Shown piece after piece: positions 38,924-49,420 of a stretch of 64,000 nt of DNA. The number at the start of each line of letters is the position of its first letter. Position 1 is the stretch's first letter. The notes beneath the pieces are model-generated. The model had not been told where the DNA came from, ran no database searches, and saw only the letters and a program-made list of their open reading frames with translations. This DNA comes from Synechococcus sp. LTW-R. Its GTDB lineage: Bacteria > Cyanobacteriota > Cyanobacteriia > PCC-6307 > Cyanobiaceae. Where the stretch lies: contig NZ_CP059060.1 of NCBI RefSeq assembly GCF_014217875.1, positions 1,364,001 through 1,428,000 of the forward strand, read 5' to 3'. Both the position numbers and the translations under genes were made by a program.

Positions 38924-39372
38924 TTGGTGGAAGCGGCGGGATCGAGGGCCAGAGCCTTGGGCTGCTGGGCGGCGTGGGGGTGTTCAGCACCCTTGTAGAC
39001 CTTCAGCTTGCGGAACAGCTGACGACCGAGGGCGTTGTGGGGGAGCATTCCCTTCACAGCCTTCTCGATGATCCGCTCGGGGATCCGTGCCTGCAGGGCA
39101 GCGAAGGTTTCGGTCTTCATGCCACCGGGGCGACCGGAGTGGCGGCGGTAGAGCTTGTCGGAAGCCTTGTTACCGCTCACCTTCACCTTCTCAGCGTTGA
39201 TCACCACGACGAAGTCGCCGGCGTCGATGTGAGGGGCGAAGTTGGGGTTGTTCTTACCCCGCAGAACCGAAGCGACCTCGGTGGCAAGCCGGCCGAGGGT
39301 CTGGTTCTCAGCGTCCACCAGATACCACTGGCGGGCTGAGGAATCCTGGGGAGGGACGAGAGTCTTGTTCAT
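38920..39372 (-). CDS. rplM: 50S ribosomal protein L13
   Basis: 150 residues from the ATG at 39372, with [20 protein letters not shown] and [19 protein letters not shown]. An upstream in-frame ATG at 39483 would add an unconserved 37-residue stretch and was rejected. The 238 bases before it, after truA, probably hold a promoter, but I could not point to one. Confidence 0.96.
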   Translation of the reverse strand: MNKTLVPPQDSSARQWYLVDAENQTLGRLATEVASVLRGKNNPNFAPHIDAGDFVVVINAEKVKVSGNKASDKLYRRHSGRPGGMKTETFAALQARIPERIIEKAVKGMLPHNALGRQLFRKLKVYKGAEHPHAAQQPKALALDPAASTK

Positions 39373-39610
39373 CGCGCCGGCGGGCCGGTTCGGATAGGAC
39401 CCCATCACCACGCTTAGGCGGGTGGGGTTGGACAGGGTGTCTGGACTGTGGGTCTCGACTAATGACGGCAGCCACCCGATCACTCGGGTGTCAATCGCTC
39501 GTTGAGTGAACCTACCGCTTCGCCGATCCCCACTACTGGGGACAGGGTTTGGGGCAGGGGCTGGCCGCCGATGGACATCGGCAGGTCAACTCTGAGACCG
39601 GCAGACCCAG

Positions 39611-40501
39611 TCAGTGCAAGGACTGACCCGGTGCTGCTGGCGGTGCATCAGAGCCCTCCAGCAAATACCGCGGTTGACAATCGTACCAGGCAGCCCTGGG
39701 AAAGATCTCACTCGGGTAGCCCACCCGCAGCAGGCACAAACCCTGTGGGGGAGCAGCTTCTTTGACCTCCTCACGGGCCTGACTCCGCCAGCGACGGCTG
39801 AACGCCTCCAGGCTGAGCCGGCCCTCGCCAACGGCCACGAGCTGGCCCATCACCAGGCGGACCATCCCGTAGAGGAAACCACTGGCCTGGAGCTCGACCT
39901 CCAGCAGATCGCCCCGACGCCGCACCGAGACCTCCTGCAGGGTCGTCCGAGAGTGGGAACGGGCGCTACCGGCACGCTCAAAGGCCGCGAAGTCGTGCTC
40001 CCCGAGCATCTCCTCGAGGGCCGCTCGCATCCGATCCTCATCAAGCTGGAACTGGTAGCGGTGCCAGCTCCAGGGGGCCAGGAAGAGGTTCGGGATCCGG
40101 GCGTTGTAGATCGTGTAGCGATAGCGCCGGTAGGTCGCCGAGAAGCACGCGTGCCAGTCCGGCGCCACCGGCGCAGCAGAACGCACCCGGATGCTGGCCG
40201 GGAGACGGCCATTCAGGGCCGCGGGCCAGCGATGGGCGGGGATCGGACCGGCGCAGTCGAAGTGAACGACCTGGCCTGAGGCATGGACGCCGCTATCGGT
40301 CCTGCCCGCCGCCACCACGGTGGCCGGTCCGCCGGGGTCCAACTGAGCCAGGGCGGCTTCCAGGGTTTCTTGAACGCTCGGGTCCCGGGGCTGGCGCTGC
40401 CAGCCGCAGTAGGCGGAACCGTCGTATTGAAGACAGAGGGCGGTCCGCCTGAGCTGCTCGGTGGGCGTGCTGTCGGTCAAGGCTGATGCCTCTGAAGCCA
40501 T
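39611..40501 (-). CDS. truA: tRNA pseudouridine synthase A
   Basis: Makes pseudouridine at positions 38-40 of tRNA anticodon arms. The catalytic Asp is in [35 protein letters not shown] is the N-terminal block and [15 protein letters not shown] the C-terminal one. 296 residues. The ATG at 40501 comes directly after the T-run of a terminator, with no room for a ribosome binding site; a TTG seven codons later (GCC TTG ACC) is an alternative start. Confidence 0.94.
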   Translation of the reverse strand: MASEASALTDSTPTEQLRRTALCLQYDGSAYCGWQRQPRDPSVQETLEAALAQLDPGGPATVVAAGRTDSGVHASGQVVHFDCAGPIPAHRWPAALNGRLPASIRVRSAAPVAPDWHACFSATYRRYRYTIYNARIPNLFLAPWSWHRYQFQLDEDRMRAALEEMLGEHDFAAFERAGSARSHSRTTLQEVSVRRRGDLLEVELQASGFLYGMVRLVMGQLVAVGEGRLSLEAFSRRWRSQAREEVKEAAPPQGLCLLRVGYPSEIFPRAAWYDCQPRYLLEGSDAPPAAPGQSLH

Positions 40502-40535
40502 AAAAAACCGCGCAGAGGACGGACCTCCGCGCGGT
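40502..40535 (-). terminator. Terminator between rplQ and truA
   Basis: On the minus strand a 12-bp stem with one G-U (ACCGCGCGGAGG with CCTCTGCGCGGT) is followed by six T that run straight into the truA ATG. Confidence 0.88.
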
Positions 40536-40565
40536 GGTGCTGATCAAGCGAAGGATCTCTAGAGA

Positions 40566-40916
40566 TCAGACGAGCTCGATGATCGCCATCTCAGCGTTGT
40601 CACCACGGCGGGGGACGGTGCGGATGATGCGGGTGTAACCGCCATTGCGGTCGCCGTAACGCTCCTGGGCCTTGTCAAACAGGGCGTGCACCAGTTGCTT
40701 GTCGTAGATGTAGCCGATGGCTCGGCGACGGGCGGCCAGGCTGCCGTCCTTGGCCAGGGTGATCATGCGCTCGGCTTCGTCACGGAGAGCCTTGGCGCGG
40801 GCCTTGGTGGTGGTCAGACGACCCTCACGGATCAGCTGGGTGGTCAGGGCGCGAAGCATGGCTTTGCGCTGGTCGGCGGGACGCCCCAATTTGGGGACTC
40901 GGCACTGGTGACGCAT
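40566..40916 (-). CDS. rplQ: 50S ribosomal protein L17
   Basis: 116 residues, starting [20 protein letters not shown], the typical L17 N terminus. It follows rpoA by 45 bases, the usual rpoA-rplQ order, and ends 30 bases before a terminator. Confidence 0.96.
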   Translation of the reverse strand: MRHQCRVPKLGRPADQRKAMLRALTTQLIREGRLTTTKARAKALRDEAERMITLAKDGSLAARRRAIGYIYDKQLVHALFDKAQERYGDRNGGYTRIIRTVPRRGDNAEMAIIELV

Positions 40917-40961
40917 GACTAAATCGGATGAAACGAGGGGGAGACAGGTGCTGCTGCGCGA

Positions 40962-41900
40962 TCAGGCGCTGGTGCGGCTCTGGGGCAGGGAGATACCGAT
41001 GCGCTCGAGGGCCTCGATCACCTCGTCGGCCGACTTGGAACCGAAGTTCTTGATTTCGAGCAGATCTTCGTAGCTGAAGCCCATTAGGTCAGACACGGAG
41101 TTGACTTGGGCGCGCTTCAGGCAGTTGTAGGCGCGAACCGAAAGGTTCAGCTCTTCAAGGGGGATCTGAGCTTCTGGGGAGGGCTCGGGCTCCTGGCTTT
41201 GCTCCTCTTCCATGGTCAGGGTCGCCATGGGCTGGATCAGGGTGATCAGCTGATTGGCGGCCTGGGCCATCGCGTCGTCAGGCGTCAGAGAGCCGTCGGT
41301 CAGGATCTCCAGACGCAGGCGCTCGCGGGCGGAACCGCCTTCGCCAACCGCGGTCTCATCGATCGTGTAGTTGGCGCGCTGGACGGGCATGAACACGGCG
41401 TCGATCTGCAGGAGATCAACGGCACTGGTGTCCTCGACACGACGGTCAACGGGGCGGTAGCCAACGCCACGCTCGACGTGAACTTCCAGCTCCAGGCTGT
41501 GGCCCTCGGCGACGGTGGCGATCGGACGCTCAGGGTCGATCACGCTCACCTGGGAGGAGAACTGCAGGTCGCCAGCGGTCACGGTGGCGGGACCGTTGAC
41601 CACCAGGCGGCCGATCTCCAGCTCGCGGCTGCGGCTGTTGACGGCGACGTCCTTGCAGTTCAGCAGAATGTCGAGAACGTCCTCGCGAACGCCGGGGACG
41701 GTGGCGTATTCGTGGTTGACGCCGGCGATGCGCACGGCGGTGATGGCGCTGCCCTCAAGGGCGCCCATCAGCATGCGGCGCAGGGAGTTACCCAGGGTGG
41801 TCGCCTGGCCACGCTCAAGGGGGCCAATGACGAAGACGCCGGTTTGGGAACGATCGTCAGCGATCTGGTGTTCAACCCGATCAATCTGGTACTGCAACAC
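40962..41900 (-). CDS. rpoA: RNA polymerase alpha subunit
   Basis: 312 residues. The N-terminal domain has the assembly motif [20 protein letters not shown]; the C-terminal domain, which binds UP elements and activators, ends with [20 protein letters not shown] and [21 protein letters not shown] Glu/Pro-rich linker (about residues 225-245) joins them. Confidence 0.98.
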   Translation of the reverse strand: MLQYQIDRVEHQIADDRSQTGVFVIGPLERGQATTLGNSLRRMLMGALEGSAITAVRIAGVNHEYATVPGVREDVLDILLNCKDVAVNSRSRELEIGRLVVNGPATVTAGDLQFSSQVSVIDPERPIATVAEGHSLELEVHVERGVGYRPVDRRVEDTSAVDLLQIDAVFMPVQRANYTIDETAVGEGGSARERLRLEILTDGSLTPDDAMAQAANQLITLIQPMATLTMEEEQSQEPEPSPEAQIPLEELNLSVRAYNCLKRAQVNSVSDLMGFSYEDLLEIKNFGSKSADEVIEALERIGISLPQSRTSA

Positions 41901-41956
41901 GGTCTGAAGCTCAGATAGGTGGATGGCCCCCCTCTGGGGCTAGTCGATGCGTCGAA

Positions 41957-42349
41957 TCAGACCCGGCGACGCTTGGAACGGCGGCAACCGTTGTGGGGCA
42001 GCGGGGTGACGTCACGGATCAGGGTGATCTCGAGACCAGCAACCTGCAGAGCACGGATGGCGGTTTCACGACCGGAACCAGGACCGCGAACCAGCACCTC
42101 GATTTGGCGCATCCCCTGCTCAAGGGCGCGACGGGCAGCTGCTTCAGCGGCGGTTTGGGCGGCGAAGGGGGTGCCTTTACGGGCGCCCTTGAAACCACTT
42201 GCACCAGCGGAGCTCCAGGAGATCACTTCACCGGCGGTGTCAGTGATGGAGACGATGGTGTTGTTGAACGTGCTCTGGATGTGAGCAACGCCGTTGGGGA
42301 CGTTGCGCTTCGTCTTCTTGGAACCAGACTTTTTGGCGGGCTTGGCCAT
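41957..42349 (-). CDS. rpsK: 30S ribosomal protein S11
   Basis: 130 residues with the [20 protein letters not shown] block and the conserved C terminus [15 protein letters not shown]. Lys-rich N-terminal tail. A 123-base gap separates it from rpsM; the gap contains a perfect 14-base palindrome (42440-42453) and a small hairpin near the ribosome binding site. Confidence 0.97.
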   Translation of the reverse strand: MAKPAKKSGSKKTKRNVPNGVAHIQSTFNNTIVSITDTAGEVISWSSAGASGFKGARKGTPFAAQTAAEAAARRALEQGMRQIEVLVRGPGSGRETAIRALQVAGLEITLIRDVTPLPHNGCRRSKRRRV

Positions 42350-42472
42350 GGATAAAGCCCTGCAAGAGCAGGGAGGTGATCGGGGGTCTTAAGGGAGCAA
42401 CCTGGTGACGACGGCACGCACTCGGCCGAACGGCAGGCGCTATGGGGCCATAGGCCTGAAGCAAGCGGTGGC

Positions 42473-42838
42473 TTACTTCTTCTTACCGGCCACGGTCTTG
42501 CGGCTACCGCGGCGAGTACGGGCGTTGGTGCGGGTGCGCTGACCGCGGACGGGCAGACCGACGCGGTGGCGACGACCACGGACGCAACCGATGTCCTGAA
42601 GGCGCTTCATGGCCATGCCCTCTTGACGACGCAGGTCGCCCTCAAGGGTGTAGCTCTCGGTTGCACCGCGAAGCTTTTGAATGTCGGAATCTTCCAGGTC
42701 CTTGACGCGGGTGTCGGGGTTCACACCGGTCTTGGCCAGAATCTTTTGGGCCGTGGTCAGGCCGATTCCGTAGACGTAGGTCAGGGCGATTTCGATCCTC
42801 TTGTCGCGAGGAATATCAACGCCGGCAATACGAGCCAC
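42473..42838 (-). CDS. rpsM: 30S ribosomal protein S13
   Basis: 121 residues from a GTG at 42838: [20 protein letters not shown] is the family N terminus and [17 protein letters not shown] the tail. The frame extends further upstream to an ATG at 42940, but that part is not conserved. A T-run lies just before the GTG. Confidence 0.96.
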   Translation of the reverse strand: MARIAGVDIPRDKRIEIALTYVYGIGLTTAQKILAKTGVNPDTRVKDLEDSDIQKLRGATESYTLEGDLRRQEGMAMKRLQDIGCVRGRRHRVGLPVRGQRTRTNARTRRGSRKTVAGKKK

Positions 42839-42953
42839 TGAAAAAACGTTGGGGTGAGCAGGGGAAAGGCCTAAGCGGGGGCCTCGGATAGAACCGAGGT
42901 CAACGATCAAGCCGGGTTTTGTCCAAACGGACCGGGGCAAGGTCAGCGGGGGA

Positions 42954-43067
42954 TCAACCCTGGCGCTGCTTGTGCTTCGGGTTGGCGCAGATCACCATCA
43001 CCCGACCATGCCGGCGAATCACGCGGCACTTGTCGCACATTTTCTTGACCGAGGCACGCACCTTCAT
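42954..43067 (-). CDS. rpmJ: 50S ribosomal protein L36
   Basis: 37 residues, [20 protein letters not shown] at the start. The zinc site is complete: Cys11, Cys14, Cys27 and His32. It lies between adk and rpsM, as in related cyanobacteria; no infA gene is beside it. Confidence 0.96.
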   Translation of the reverse strand: MKVRASVKKMCDKCRVIRRHGRVMVICANPKHKQRQG

Positions 43068-43113
43068 GGGAGCGGTCTCTCCAAATTTCCAAACAGCGAA
43101 CTTACCACAGGGG

Positions 43114-43662
43114 TCAACCCAACAGGGCTGCGATCCGCTCTGCGATGGCCTCGACCGTACCGACCGCTTCGACGGGCGCAATCAGGCCACGCTCGCGGTA
43201 GTAAGCGATCAGAGGCTCGGTTTGCTCGCGGTAGACCTCGAGGCGATGGCGGATGACCTCCTCGTTGTCATCGGCCCGCCCGCGAGAGAGCAGACGCTGC
43301 ACCAGGACGCCGTCATCGAGTTCCATCAGAACGACGAGCTCGATCTGCTGGCCAAGCTCCTCGAGCAGGCTGGCCAGGGCATCAGCCTGGGCGACATTGC
43401 GGGGGAACCCATCCAGCAGCCAACCACCGCTGTGGTTTTGCAACCGGCTGCGGACGATGGCGAGCACCAAGGTATCGCTCACCAGCTCGCCGCGGGCCAT
43501 GACCGCCTCGGCCTCTTTGCCCAACTCACTGCCGGCAGCGACTTCAGCGCGCAGCAGATCGCCGGTGGAGAGGTGCAGCAGCCCTTGGCTCTCGGCCAGC
43601 TTCTGGGCTTGGGTGCCCTTGCCCGCACCGGGGGGGCCAAGGAAGAGGAGACGTTGCTTCAT
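43114..43662 (-). CDS. adk: Adenylate kinase
   Basis: Interconverts AMP, ADP and ATP. P-loop [12 protein letters not shown] at residues 7-18, AMP site [15 protein letters not shown], and [15 protein letters not shown]. At 182 residues it is the short type without an extended LID. It follows secY by 34 bases. Confidence 0.97.
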   Translation of the reverse strand: MKQRLLFLGPPGAGKGTQAQKLAESQGLLHLSTGDLLRAEVAAGSELGKEAEAVMARGELVSDTLVLAIVRSRLQNHSGGWLLDGFPRNVAQADALASLLEELGQQIELVVLMELDDGVLVQRLLSRGRADDNEEVIRHRLEVYREQTEPLIAYYRERGLIAPVEAVGTVEAIAERIAALLG

Positions 43663-43696
43663 GGCAGGAAGAGAAGAAAAACGAAGGGGCCGGGAA

Positions 43697-45013
43697 TTAC
43701 TGGCGAACCATGCCTTCGTAGCGCTGCGAGATCACAGCGGTTTGCAGTTGCTTCGCGGTCTGGATGGCGACGCCCACAAGGATCAGCAGGCTGGTGGCGC
43801 CGAGGCCTTGGAAGGTCTGAACCCGAGTGGCGGACTCAACCGCCGACGGCACGATGGCAACCGCCCCGAGGAACAGGGCGCCAAGCAGGGTGAGACGGTT
43901 CTGGATGCCGGTCAGGTAGGCCGTGGTAGCCGAGCCGGGACGGACTCCGGGGATGGCGACCCCACCCCGCTTCAGGTTCGAGGCCACATCCACCGGACGG
44001 ACCGTCAGGGTGGCGTAGAAGAACGAGAAGCCAATGATCAGACCGAAGAACAGCAACGCATAGACCCAAGGGGTGCTGCTATTGGGGCTCAAGAAACTGG
44101 CGATCTGAATCAGGGTCGGGTTCTTGCTGAAGTTGGCGATCTGCAGGGGTAGGAAGACCACCGCCGAGGCAAAGATGATCGGCATCACGCCGCCGGCATT
44201 GAGCTTCAAAGGCAGATAGCTCTGACGGGCGGAGATCCCCGCTCCACCGACCTGACGCTTGGCACTGACGATGGGGATGCGGCGGCTGCCCTCCTCGACG
44301 CAGACGATGCCAACGATGGTGATCAAGAAGACCGCCACCAGAACGACGATGCCGCCGACGGCCTCGCGACCACCGGTTTGGGCCAACTCAATGGTGGAGC
44401 CCAGAGCCCGCGGCAGGGTCGCGACGATGTTCAGATAGATGACCAGGGACGCCCCCTGGCCAATACCGCGCTCGGTGATGACCTCACTGAGCCACATCAC
44501 CACCATCGAACCGGTCACCAGGGCAATTGCCGTCTGGGCGACGAACACCAAGTCCGGCGTCCCGGGCAGTGCGTAGGGCCTGAGGATCAGGGCAAAGACG
44601 ATGCTCTGAAAGAGACCCCAGCCCAGAGCGACATAGCGGGTGTACTGGGCAATCTTGCGGCGGCCCGCCTCACCCTCATTCTTCTGCAGATCCTCCAGCT
44701 GGGGTAGGGCCGAAGTCAGCAGCTGAATGATGATCGAGGCGTTGATGAAAGGAAGGATCCCTAGAGCAAAGACACCGAGGGCGGAGATGCCGCCACCGGT
44801 GAAGATGTCGAGGAAGCCCAGCAGGGAACCACCCTGAGACGCGAACGCCTGGAAGGCTGCGCGGTCAATCCCAGGCACGGGGATATAGATGCCCAGGCGC
44901 ACCAGGAGCAGAAGCCCCAAGGTGATGAGAACCCTGTTGCGCAGGTCCTTGGCTTGAACCAGCTGCGTGAGGATTTCACCGGCACTGGGGTTACGCCCCC
45001 GGCTGACGACCAT
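43697..45013 (-). CDS. secY: Protein translocase subunit SecY
   Basis: Central pore of the Sec translocon in the plasma and thylakoid membranes. 438 residues from the ATG at 45013, ten membrane helices, with VLITLGLLLLVRLGIYIPVP near the start, GIGQGASLVIYLNIVATLP and the last-loop GGVAIPGVRPG. An upstream in-frame ATG at 45073 lies within the preceding terminator and was rejected. That terminator makes secY expression partly independent of rplO. Confidence 0.97.
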   Translation of the reverse strand: MVVSRGRNPSAGEILTQLVQAKDLRNRVLITLGLLLLVRLGIYIPVPGIDRAAFQAFASQGGSLLGFLDIFTGGGISALGVFALGILPFINASIIIQLLTSALPQLEDLQKNEGEAGRRKIAQYTRYVALGWGLFQSIVFALILRPYALPGTPDLVFVAQTAIALVTGSMVVMWLSEVITERGIGQGASLVIYLNIVATLPRALGSTIELAQTGGREAVGGIVVLVAVFLITIVGIVCVEEGSRRIPIVSAKRQVGGAGISARQSYLPLKLNAGGVMPIIFASAVVFLPLQIANFSKNPTLIQIASFLSPNSSTPWVYALLFFGLIIGFSFFYATLTVRPVDVASNLKRGGVAIPGVRPGSATTAYLTGIQNRLTLLGALFLGAVAIVPSAVESATRVQTFQGLGATSLLILVGVAIQTAKQLQTAVISQRYEGMVRQ

Positions 45014-45033
45014 GGCGGGTGTTGACGAACAAG

Positions 45034-45070
45034 AAAAAACCGTCTGGTGATCGGATCGATCGCCAGACGG
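45034..45070 (-). terminator. Terminator between rplO and secY
   Basis: On the minus strand CCGTCTGG-GATCG pairs with CGATC-CCAGACGG (about 13 bp with one C-A mismatch) and is followed by six T at 45034-45039. It ends 20 bases before the secY ATG. Confidence 0.87.
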
Positions 45071-45103
45071 CATTGACCTTAATGGGCCGTGGACAGGCGG
45101 AGA

Positions 45104-45556
45104 TCAGATCTCTTCGCAGGTGCCACCGGCAGCTTCGATCTTCTGGCGGGCAGAAGCGGTGAAGGCGGCCGCTTGAACGGTCAGCTTCACGCTCAGATCA
45201 CCATTACCCAGGACCTTCAGGGGGTGCTTGGGGTTGGTCACCAGGCCGTCCTTGACCAGGGTGTCGATGTTGACGGTGCTGCCGGCTTTGAGCTCGGCAA
45301 GCTTCGCAACATTGATCACCGTGTAGTTCTTCGGATTGATGACGGTGAAGTGCTTGAGCTTCGGCACCCGGCGGTACAGAGGCATCTGACCACCTTCGAA
45401 GCCAGGACGGGTCGGACGACCCGAGCGGGACTTCTGGCCACGCATACCGAAACCACAGCTGGCGCCTTGGCCAGCGGCGATACCGCGACCCTTACGCAGC
45501 TTGCGGCGGCGGGAGCCGGCTTGCGGCTTGAGGGTTTGGAGGTTGAGCGATGTCAT
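45104..45556 (-). CDS. rplO: 50S ribosomal protein L15
   Basis: 150 residues with [20 protein letters not shown] and [18 protein letters not shown], the family N terminus. It follows rpsE by 8 bases; no rpmD (L30) gene lies between them, as is normal in cyanobacteria. Confidence 0.97.
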   Translation of the reverse strand: MTSLNLQTLKPQAGSRRRKLRKGRGIAAGQGASCGFGMRGQKSRSGRPTRPGFEGGQMPLYRRVPKLKHFTVINPKNYTVINVAKLAELKAGSTVNIDTLVKDGLVTNPKHPLKVLGNGDLSVKLTVQAAAFTASARQKIEAAGGTCEEI

Positions 45557-45564
45557 GGCGGGCC

Positions 45565-46209
45565 TCAGGAGTAGATCTGCTCAAGGGAGATGCCACGCTC
45601 CTTGGCGGTCTCCTTGTGGGTGCGCAGGCCAGCCAGGGCATCCATGGCGGCGCGGGCGTTGTTGAGGGGGGTCTTGGAGCCTAGGCGCTTGGCCAGCACG
45701 TTCTTAATGCCGGCGAGCTCAAGCACCGTGCGGATGGAACCACCCGCGATCACACCGGTACCGGGGGCAGCGGGGCGGATCAGGACGCTGGCAGCGCCAT
45801 CGCGACCGTTGCTCAGGGTGGGGATCGAGGAGTGACGGGTCAGGGGCACCTTGACCAGGTGCTTCTTACCGTCAGCGACGCCCTTGCGGACGGCACCGAT
45901 CACGTCGCCAGCCTTGCCGACGCCGACGCCAACCTGGCCTTTCTCGTTGCCGACGACAACGATGGCCCGGAAGCTCATCTTCTTACCGCCCTTCACGGTC
46001 TTGGAGACGCGGCGGATTTGCACCACGCGCTCTTGCCATTCGGAGTCACGCTCCTGGCCACGGCGGCCACGGCGGTCGCCACCGCGACGGTCGCCACGGC
46101 CTTCGCCGCGACCACCACGACGCTGATCCTGCTGCTGGCCTTCGGCCGCTGCGGGCACATCAGCTGCCGCTGGGATGGCGCTGGACTGGTTGTTGTTGGT
46201 TTCGGTCAT
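45565..46209 (-). CDS. rpsE: 30S ribosomal protein S5
   Basis: 214 residues. The core starts about residue 58 ([20 protein letters not shown]) and includes [18 protein letters not shown]. The first 57 residues are an unusual low-complexity extension: Ala/Gln-rich, then [15 protein letters not shown]-type repeats. Such extensions occur in some picocyanobacterial S5 proteins, but this one is long and arginine/glycine dense. Confidence 0.97.
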   Translation of the reverse strand: MTETNNNQSSAIPAAADVPAAAEGQQQDQRRGGRGEGRGDRRGGDRRGRRGQERDSEWQERVVQIRRVSKTVKGGKKMSFRAIVVVGNEKGQVGVGVGKAGDVIGAVRKGVADGKKHLVKVPLTRHSSIPTLSNGRDGAASVLIRPAAPGTGVIAGGSIRTVLELAGIKNVLAKRLGSKTPLNNARAAMDALAGLRTHKETAKERGISLEQIYS

Positions 46210-46223
46210 GGTGAGAGCAGGGA

Positions 46224-46589
46224 TCAGAACTGAAGGCCCGCTTCCCGGGCGGCGTCAGCCAGGGCCTTGACACGGCCGTGGTAGAGCTTGCCGCCACGAT
46301 CGAAGACCACCGATTGAATGCCCTTGGCGAGGGCACGCTTGGCGACCAGCTGACCGACTGCGACAGAAGCATCGCAGGTGGCGCCGATGGTGACGTTGCT
46401 GCGGAGCTCTTTATCGACGGTGGACGCAGAGCAAAGGGTGCTCTGGGCGACGTCGTCGATGACTTGGGCGTAGATGTGGTTGTTGGAGCGGAACACAGCC
46501 AGGCGAGGACGCGCGGCGGTGCCGGAGAGATTGCGGCGCAGACGGCGGTGACGCTTTTGTGTCTGCTGCTTGCGGGAAAGGGTGGACAT
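46224..46589 (-). CDS. rplR: 50S ribosomal protein L18
   Basis: 121 residues with [20 protein letters not shown] and [20 protein letters not shown]. Binds 5S rRNA with L5. Gap of 32 bases from rplF. Confidence 0.97.
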   Translation of the reverse strand: MSTLSRKQQTQKRHRRLRRNLSGTAARPRLAVFRSNNHIYAQVIDDVAQSTLCSASTVDKELRSNVTIGATCDASVAVGQLVAKRALAKGIQSVVFDRGGKLYHGRVKALADAAREAGLQF

Positions 46590-46621
46590 GGAAGTACTGG
46601 GTAAAAACGCTTAAGCAGACC

Positions 46622-47161
46622 TCACTTCTTACCGGTCTTACCGGCCTTGCGGAGGATGCGTTCGCCCTCGTACTTGATGCCCTTGCCCTTGTAAGGCTCG
46701 GGGGGACGGATGGCGCGAACCTTGGCCGCTTCGTTGCCGACCAGCTCCTTATCGGGGCCGGAGACAATCACGGTGGTGTTGCCGTCAACGGCGAAGGTCA
46801 CGCCCTCGGGGGCGATCATTTCGACCTGATGGCTGTAGCCAGCGCTGACGACGAGCTTCTTGCCCTGAACGGCGGCGCGGTAACCCACACCGACGATCTC
46901 GAGCTTGCGGGTGAAGCCCTTGCTGACACCCTCGACCATGTTGGCGACGAGGGTCCGGCACAGACCGTGGCGCTCGCGGGAGCGGCGGCTGGTGCTGGAG
47001 GGGGACACCACGATGGTGCTGCCGTCCTGAGCAACCGCCACGCCGTCAGGCAGGGTGCGGCTCAGTTCGCCTTTGGGGCCTTTGACTTTGACGTCGAGGC
47101 CGTTGAGGCTGACGGTGACGCCGCCCGGAACGGGAATCGGCGATTTACCAATACGAGACAT
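46622..47161 (-). CDS. rplF: 50S ribosomal protein L6
   Basis: 179 residues, [20 protein letters not shown] at the start and the tail [20 protein letters not shown] in the conserved position. Gap of 16 bases from rpsH. Confidence 0.97.
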   Translation of the reverse strand: MSRIGKSPIPVPGGVTVSLNGLDVKVKGPKGELSRTLPDGVAVAQDGSTIVVSPSSTSRRSRERHGLCRTLVANMVEGVSKGFTRKLEIVGVGYRAAVQGKKLVVSAGYSHQVEMIAPEGVTFAVDGNTTVIVSGPDKELVGNEAAKVRAIRPPEPYKGKGIKYEGERILRKAGKTGKK

Positions 47162-47177
47162 GAATCAATCCCCCTAA

Positions 47178-47579
47178 TCAGTAGACGTAAGCGAGCACTT
47201 CGCCACCGACGCCCTGCTTGCGGGCGTCGCGGTCGCTCATCACACCTTTGGAGGTGGAGATGATGGCCACGCCGAGGCCGCCCAGCACTTTGGGGAGCTG
47301 ACGAGTGTTCTTGTAAACGCGCAGGCCAGGCTTGCTGACGCGCTGCACGGTGCGAATAATCGGCTGGCGGTGCTTACCGCTGTACTTCAGTTCCAGCACC
47401 AGGTGCTTCATCACGCCTTCACCTTCTTCGGTGATCTCGGCGATGAAACCTTCCTGTTGCAGCACCTTGGCGATGCTTTGGGCCATGCGCGAAGCCGGCA
47501 CCTTGGTGGATTGATGACGCTTCTCACTCGCATTGCGAATGCGGGTGAGCATGTCGGAAATCGGGTCGTGATTAGCCAT
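47178..47579 (-). CDS. rpsH: 30S ribosomal protein S8
   Basis: 133 residues, [20 protein letters not shown] at the start and [20 protein letters not shown] near the end. It follows rplE directly; rpsN (S14) is absent from this position, as in other cyanobacteria. Confidence 0.97.
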   Translation of the reverse strand: MANHDPISDMLTRIRNASEKRHQSTKVPASRMAQSIAKVLQQEGFIAEITEEGEGVMKHLVLELKYSGKHRQPIIRTVQRVSKPGLRVYKNTRQLPKVLGGLGVAIISTSKGVMSDRDARKQGVGGEVLAYVY

Positions 47580-47599
47580 AGGTCGGGTCCGAAGAGGGC

Positions 47600-48139
47600 T
47601 CAGTTGCTGCGGAACGGCATTCCCATCTCGCGGAGGAGGGCCCGGCCCTCTTCGTCGTTACGGGCAGTGGTCACGATGGTGATGTCCATGCCCCGGATGG
47701 CATCGATCTTGTCGAACGAGATCTCGGGAAAAATGATCTGCTCCTTCACCCCGAGGGTGTAGTTGCCACGACCGTCAAAGCTCTTCTCGCTCACACCGCG
47801 GAAGTCGCGGATGCGGGGCAGAGCCAGGTTGATGAGACGCTCGAGGAACGCATACATGCGGTCACCACGGAGGGTGACGGCCACGCCAATCGGCATGCCC
47901 TGACGGATCTTGAAGCCAGCGATGGCCTTCTTGGCGCGGGTCACAACCACCTTTTGACCGGTGATGGTGGCCAGCTCCTCAATGGAGGCCTCGAGGGCCT
48001 TGGCATTGGCGGCGGCTTCGCCGAGGCCCCGGTTGACGGTGACTTTCACCACCTTGGGGACTTCGTGGATGTTCGAGAGACTGAGATCCTTAAGCAACTT
48101 GGGCTGGATCTTCTCCCGATAGTTCTGTTTAAGGGACAT
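47600..48139 (-). CDS. rplE: 50S ribosomal protein L5
   Basis: 179 residues with [20 protein letters not shown] and [20 protein letters not shown]. Contacts 5S rRNA. It is 64 bases after rplX, the largest gap in this half of the cluster. Confidence 0.97.
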   Translation of the reverse strand: MSLKQNYREKIQPKLLKDLSLSNIHEVPKVVKVTVNRGLGEAAANAKALEASIEELATITGQKVVVTRAKKAIAGFKIRQGMPIGVAVTLRGDRMYAFLERLINLALPRIRDFRGVSEKSFDGRGNYTLGVKEQIIFPEISFDKIDAIRGMDITIVTTARNDEEGRALLREMGMPFRSN

Positions 48140-48203
48140 GACGGGGAAAGGAGATGCGCTTCTGGTCTTGGTCAGAAGGCGGACAAGGTCGATGTAAGTG
48201 AGA

Positions 48204-48560
48204 TCAGTCGAGGATCTCGCCGGTTTTCTTGAGGCGGCGCTTCTTGGTGCCGTCCTTCTCCACCACGGTCTCCACGCGGCTGGCCACCTTTTTGTCGGTG
48301 GAATACAGCATCACGTTGGAGGCGTGCAGGGAGGCTTCTTCGGTGACGATGCGACCGGTTTCGCCTTCCTGGGTGGGCTTCATGTGGCGGGTGCGGAGGT
48401 TAATACCCTGCACGACCACACGGTTCTCATAGGGAAAGGTGCGCAGGACCTCACCGGTCTTGCCCTTGTCCTTACCGCTGATCACCTGAACGGTGTCGCC
48501 CTTCTTGATGCGCATCTTGGTGCGCACCTGAACTTGGGCTTTAGGGGTGGCAGTCGCCAT
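48204..48560 (-). CDS. rplX: 50S ribosomal protein L24
   Basis: 118 residues; [20 protein letters not shown] (part of the KOW domain) near residue 19. The start is 1 base from the rplN stop. Confidence 0.96.
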   Translation of the reverse strand: MATATPKAQVQVRTKMRIKKGDTVQVISGKDKGKTGEVLRTFPYENRVVVQGINLRTRHMKPTQEGETGRIVTEEASLHASNVMLYSTDKKVASRVETVVEKDGTKKRRLKKTGEILD

Positions 48561-48561
48561 C

Positions 48562-48927
48562 TCAGATCACCTCCGGAGCGAGGGACACGATCTTGGTGAA
48601 ATTGCGGTCACGCAGTTCGCGAGCCACAGGACCGAAGACGCGGGTGCCCTTGGGGTTGTTGTCAGTGCCGAGGATCACGGCAGCGTTGTCGTCAAAACGG
48701 ATCGAGTTGCCGTTGACGCGACGCATGGTGGCTTTGGTGCGAACCACCACAGCCTTGACCACGTCGGACTTTTTCACGCCCATGTTGGGCATGGCGTCCT
48801 TGACGGCGGCCACGATCACGTCGCCCACGTGGGCGTAGCGACGGTTGGTGCCCAGCACGCGGATGCACTGGATGCGCTTGGCGCCGCTGTTGTCAGCGAC
48901 GTTGAGGAAGGTTTCCTGTTGGATCAT
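48562..48927 (-). CDS. rplN: 50S ribosomal protein L14
   Basis: 121 residues, [20 protein letters not shown] at the start and [20 protein letters not shown] near the end. Typical length. Confidence 0.97.
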   Translation of the reverse strand: MIQQETFLNVADNSGAKRIQCIRVLGTNRRYAHVGDVIVAAVKDAMPNMGVKKSDVVKAVVVRTKATMRRVNGNSIRFDDNAAVILGTDNNPKGTRVFGPVARELRDRNFTKIVSLAPEVI

Positions 48928-48939
48928 CGGGAGCTCTCC

Positions 48940-49191
48940 TCAGCTGGCGCTGCTGTTGTTCAGCACCTCGGCCACGGACCAACGCTTGGTGCGGCTGAGG
49001 GGGCGGGTTTCGGTGATGCGGACGCGGTCACCCACCTTGCAGGTGTTGGCCTCATCGTGCGCCTTGTAGCGCTTGGTGCGGCTCACCGTCTTTTGATAGA
49101 TGGGGTGGGGGAAGCGGTTTTCCACCGCCACCACCACGGTTTTATCCATCTTGTCGCTGACGACGGTGCCGACCCTTTCCTTGGTTGCCAT
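48940..49191 (-). CDS. rpsQ: 30S ribosomal protein S17
   Basis: 83 residues with [20 protein letters not shown] and [20 protein letters not shown]. Gap of 12 bases to rplN. Confidence 0.97.
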   Translation of the reverse strand: MATKERVGTVVSDKMDKTVVVAVENRFPHPIYQKTVSRTKRYKAHDEANTCKVGDRVRITETRPLSRTKRWSVAEVLNNSSAS

Positions 49192-49208
49192 AACGGTTAC
49201 TTAGGGGA

Positions 49209-49418
49209 TCAGGAAGCGGCGGAGCTCTTGCGCTCCGTTTGCACCGTCAGCAGCTGGGCCAGCTTGATGCGGGCGGCCTTGAAGCGGTGCGGGTTCTCGA
49301 GACGGCGGGTGGCCTGCTCGAAACGAAGGGTGAACAGTTCGCGACGGGTGTCGTCGATCTGCGTGGTGATGTCGCCGTCGGAAAGCTTGCGCACCTCGGC
49401 GATGTCGGGACGTGCCAT
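49209..49418 (-). CDS. rpmC: 50S ribosomal protein L29
   Basis: 69 residues. Helical hairpin with [20 protein letters not shown] and [20 protein letters not shown]. The start is 2 bases from the rplP stop. Confidence 0.96.
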   Translation of the reverse strand: MARPDIAEVRKLSDGDITTQIDDTRRELFTLRFEQATRRLENPHRFKAARIKLAQLLTVQTERKSSAAS

Positions 49419-49420
49419 GG

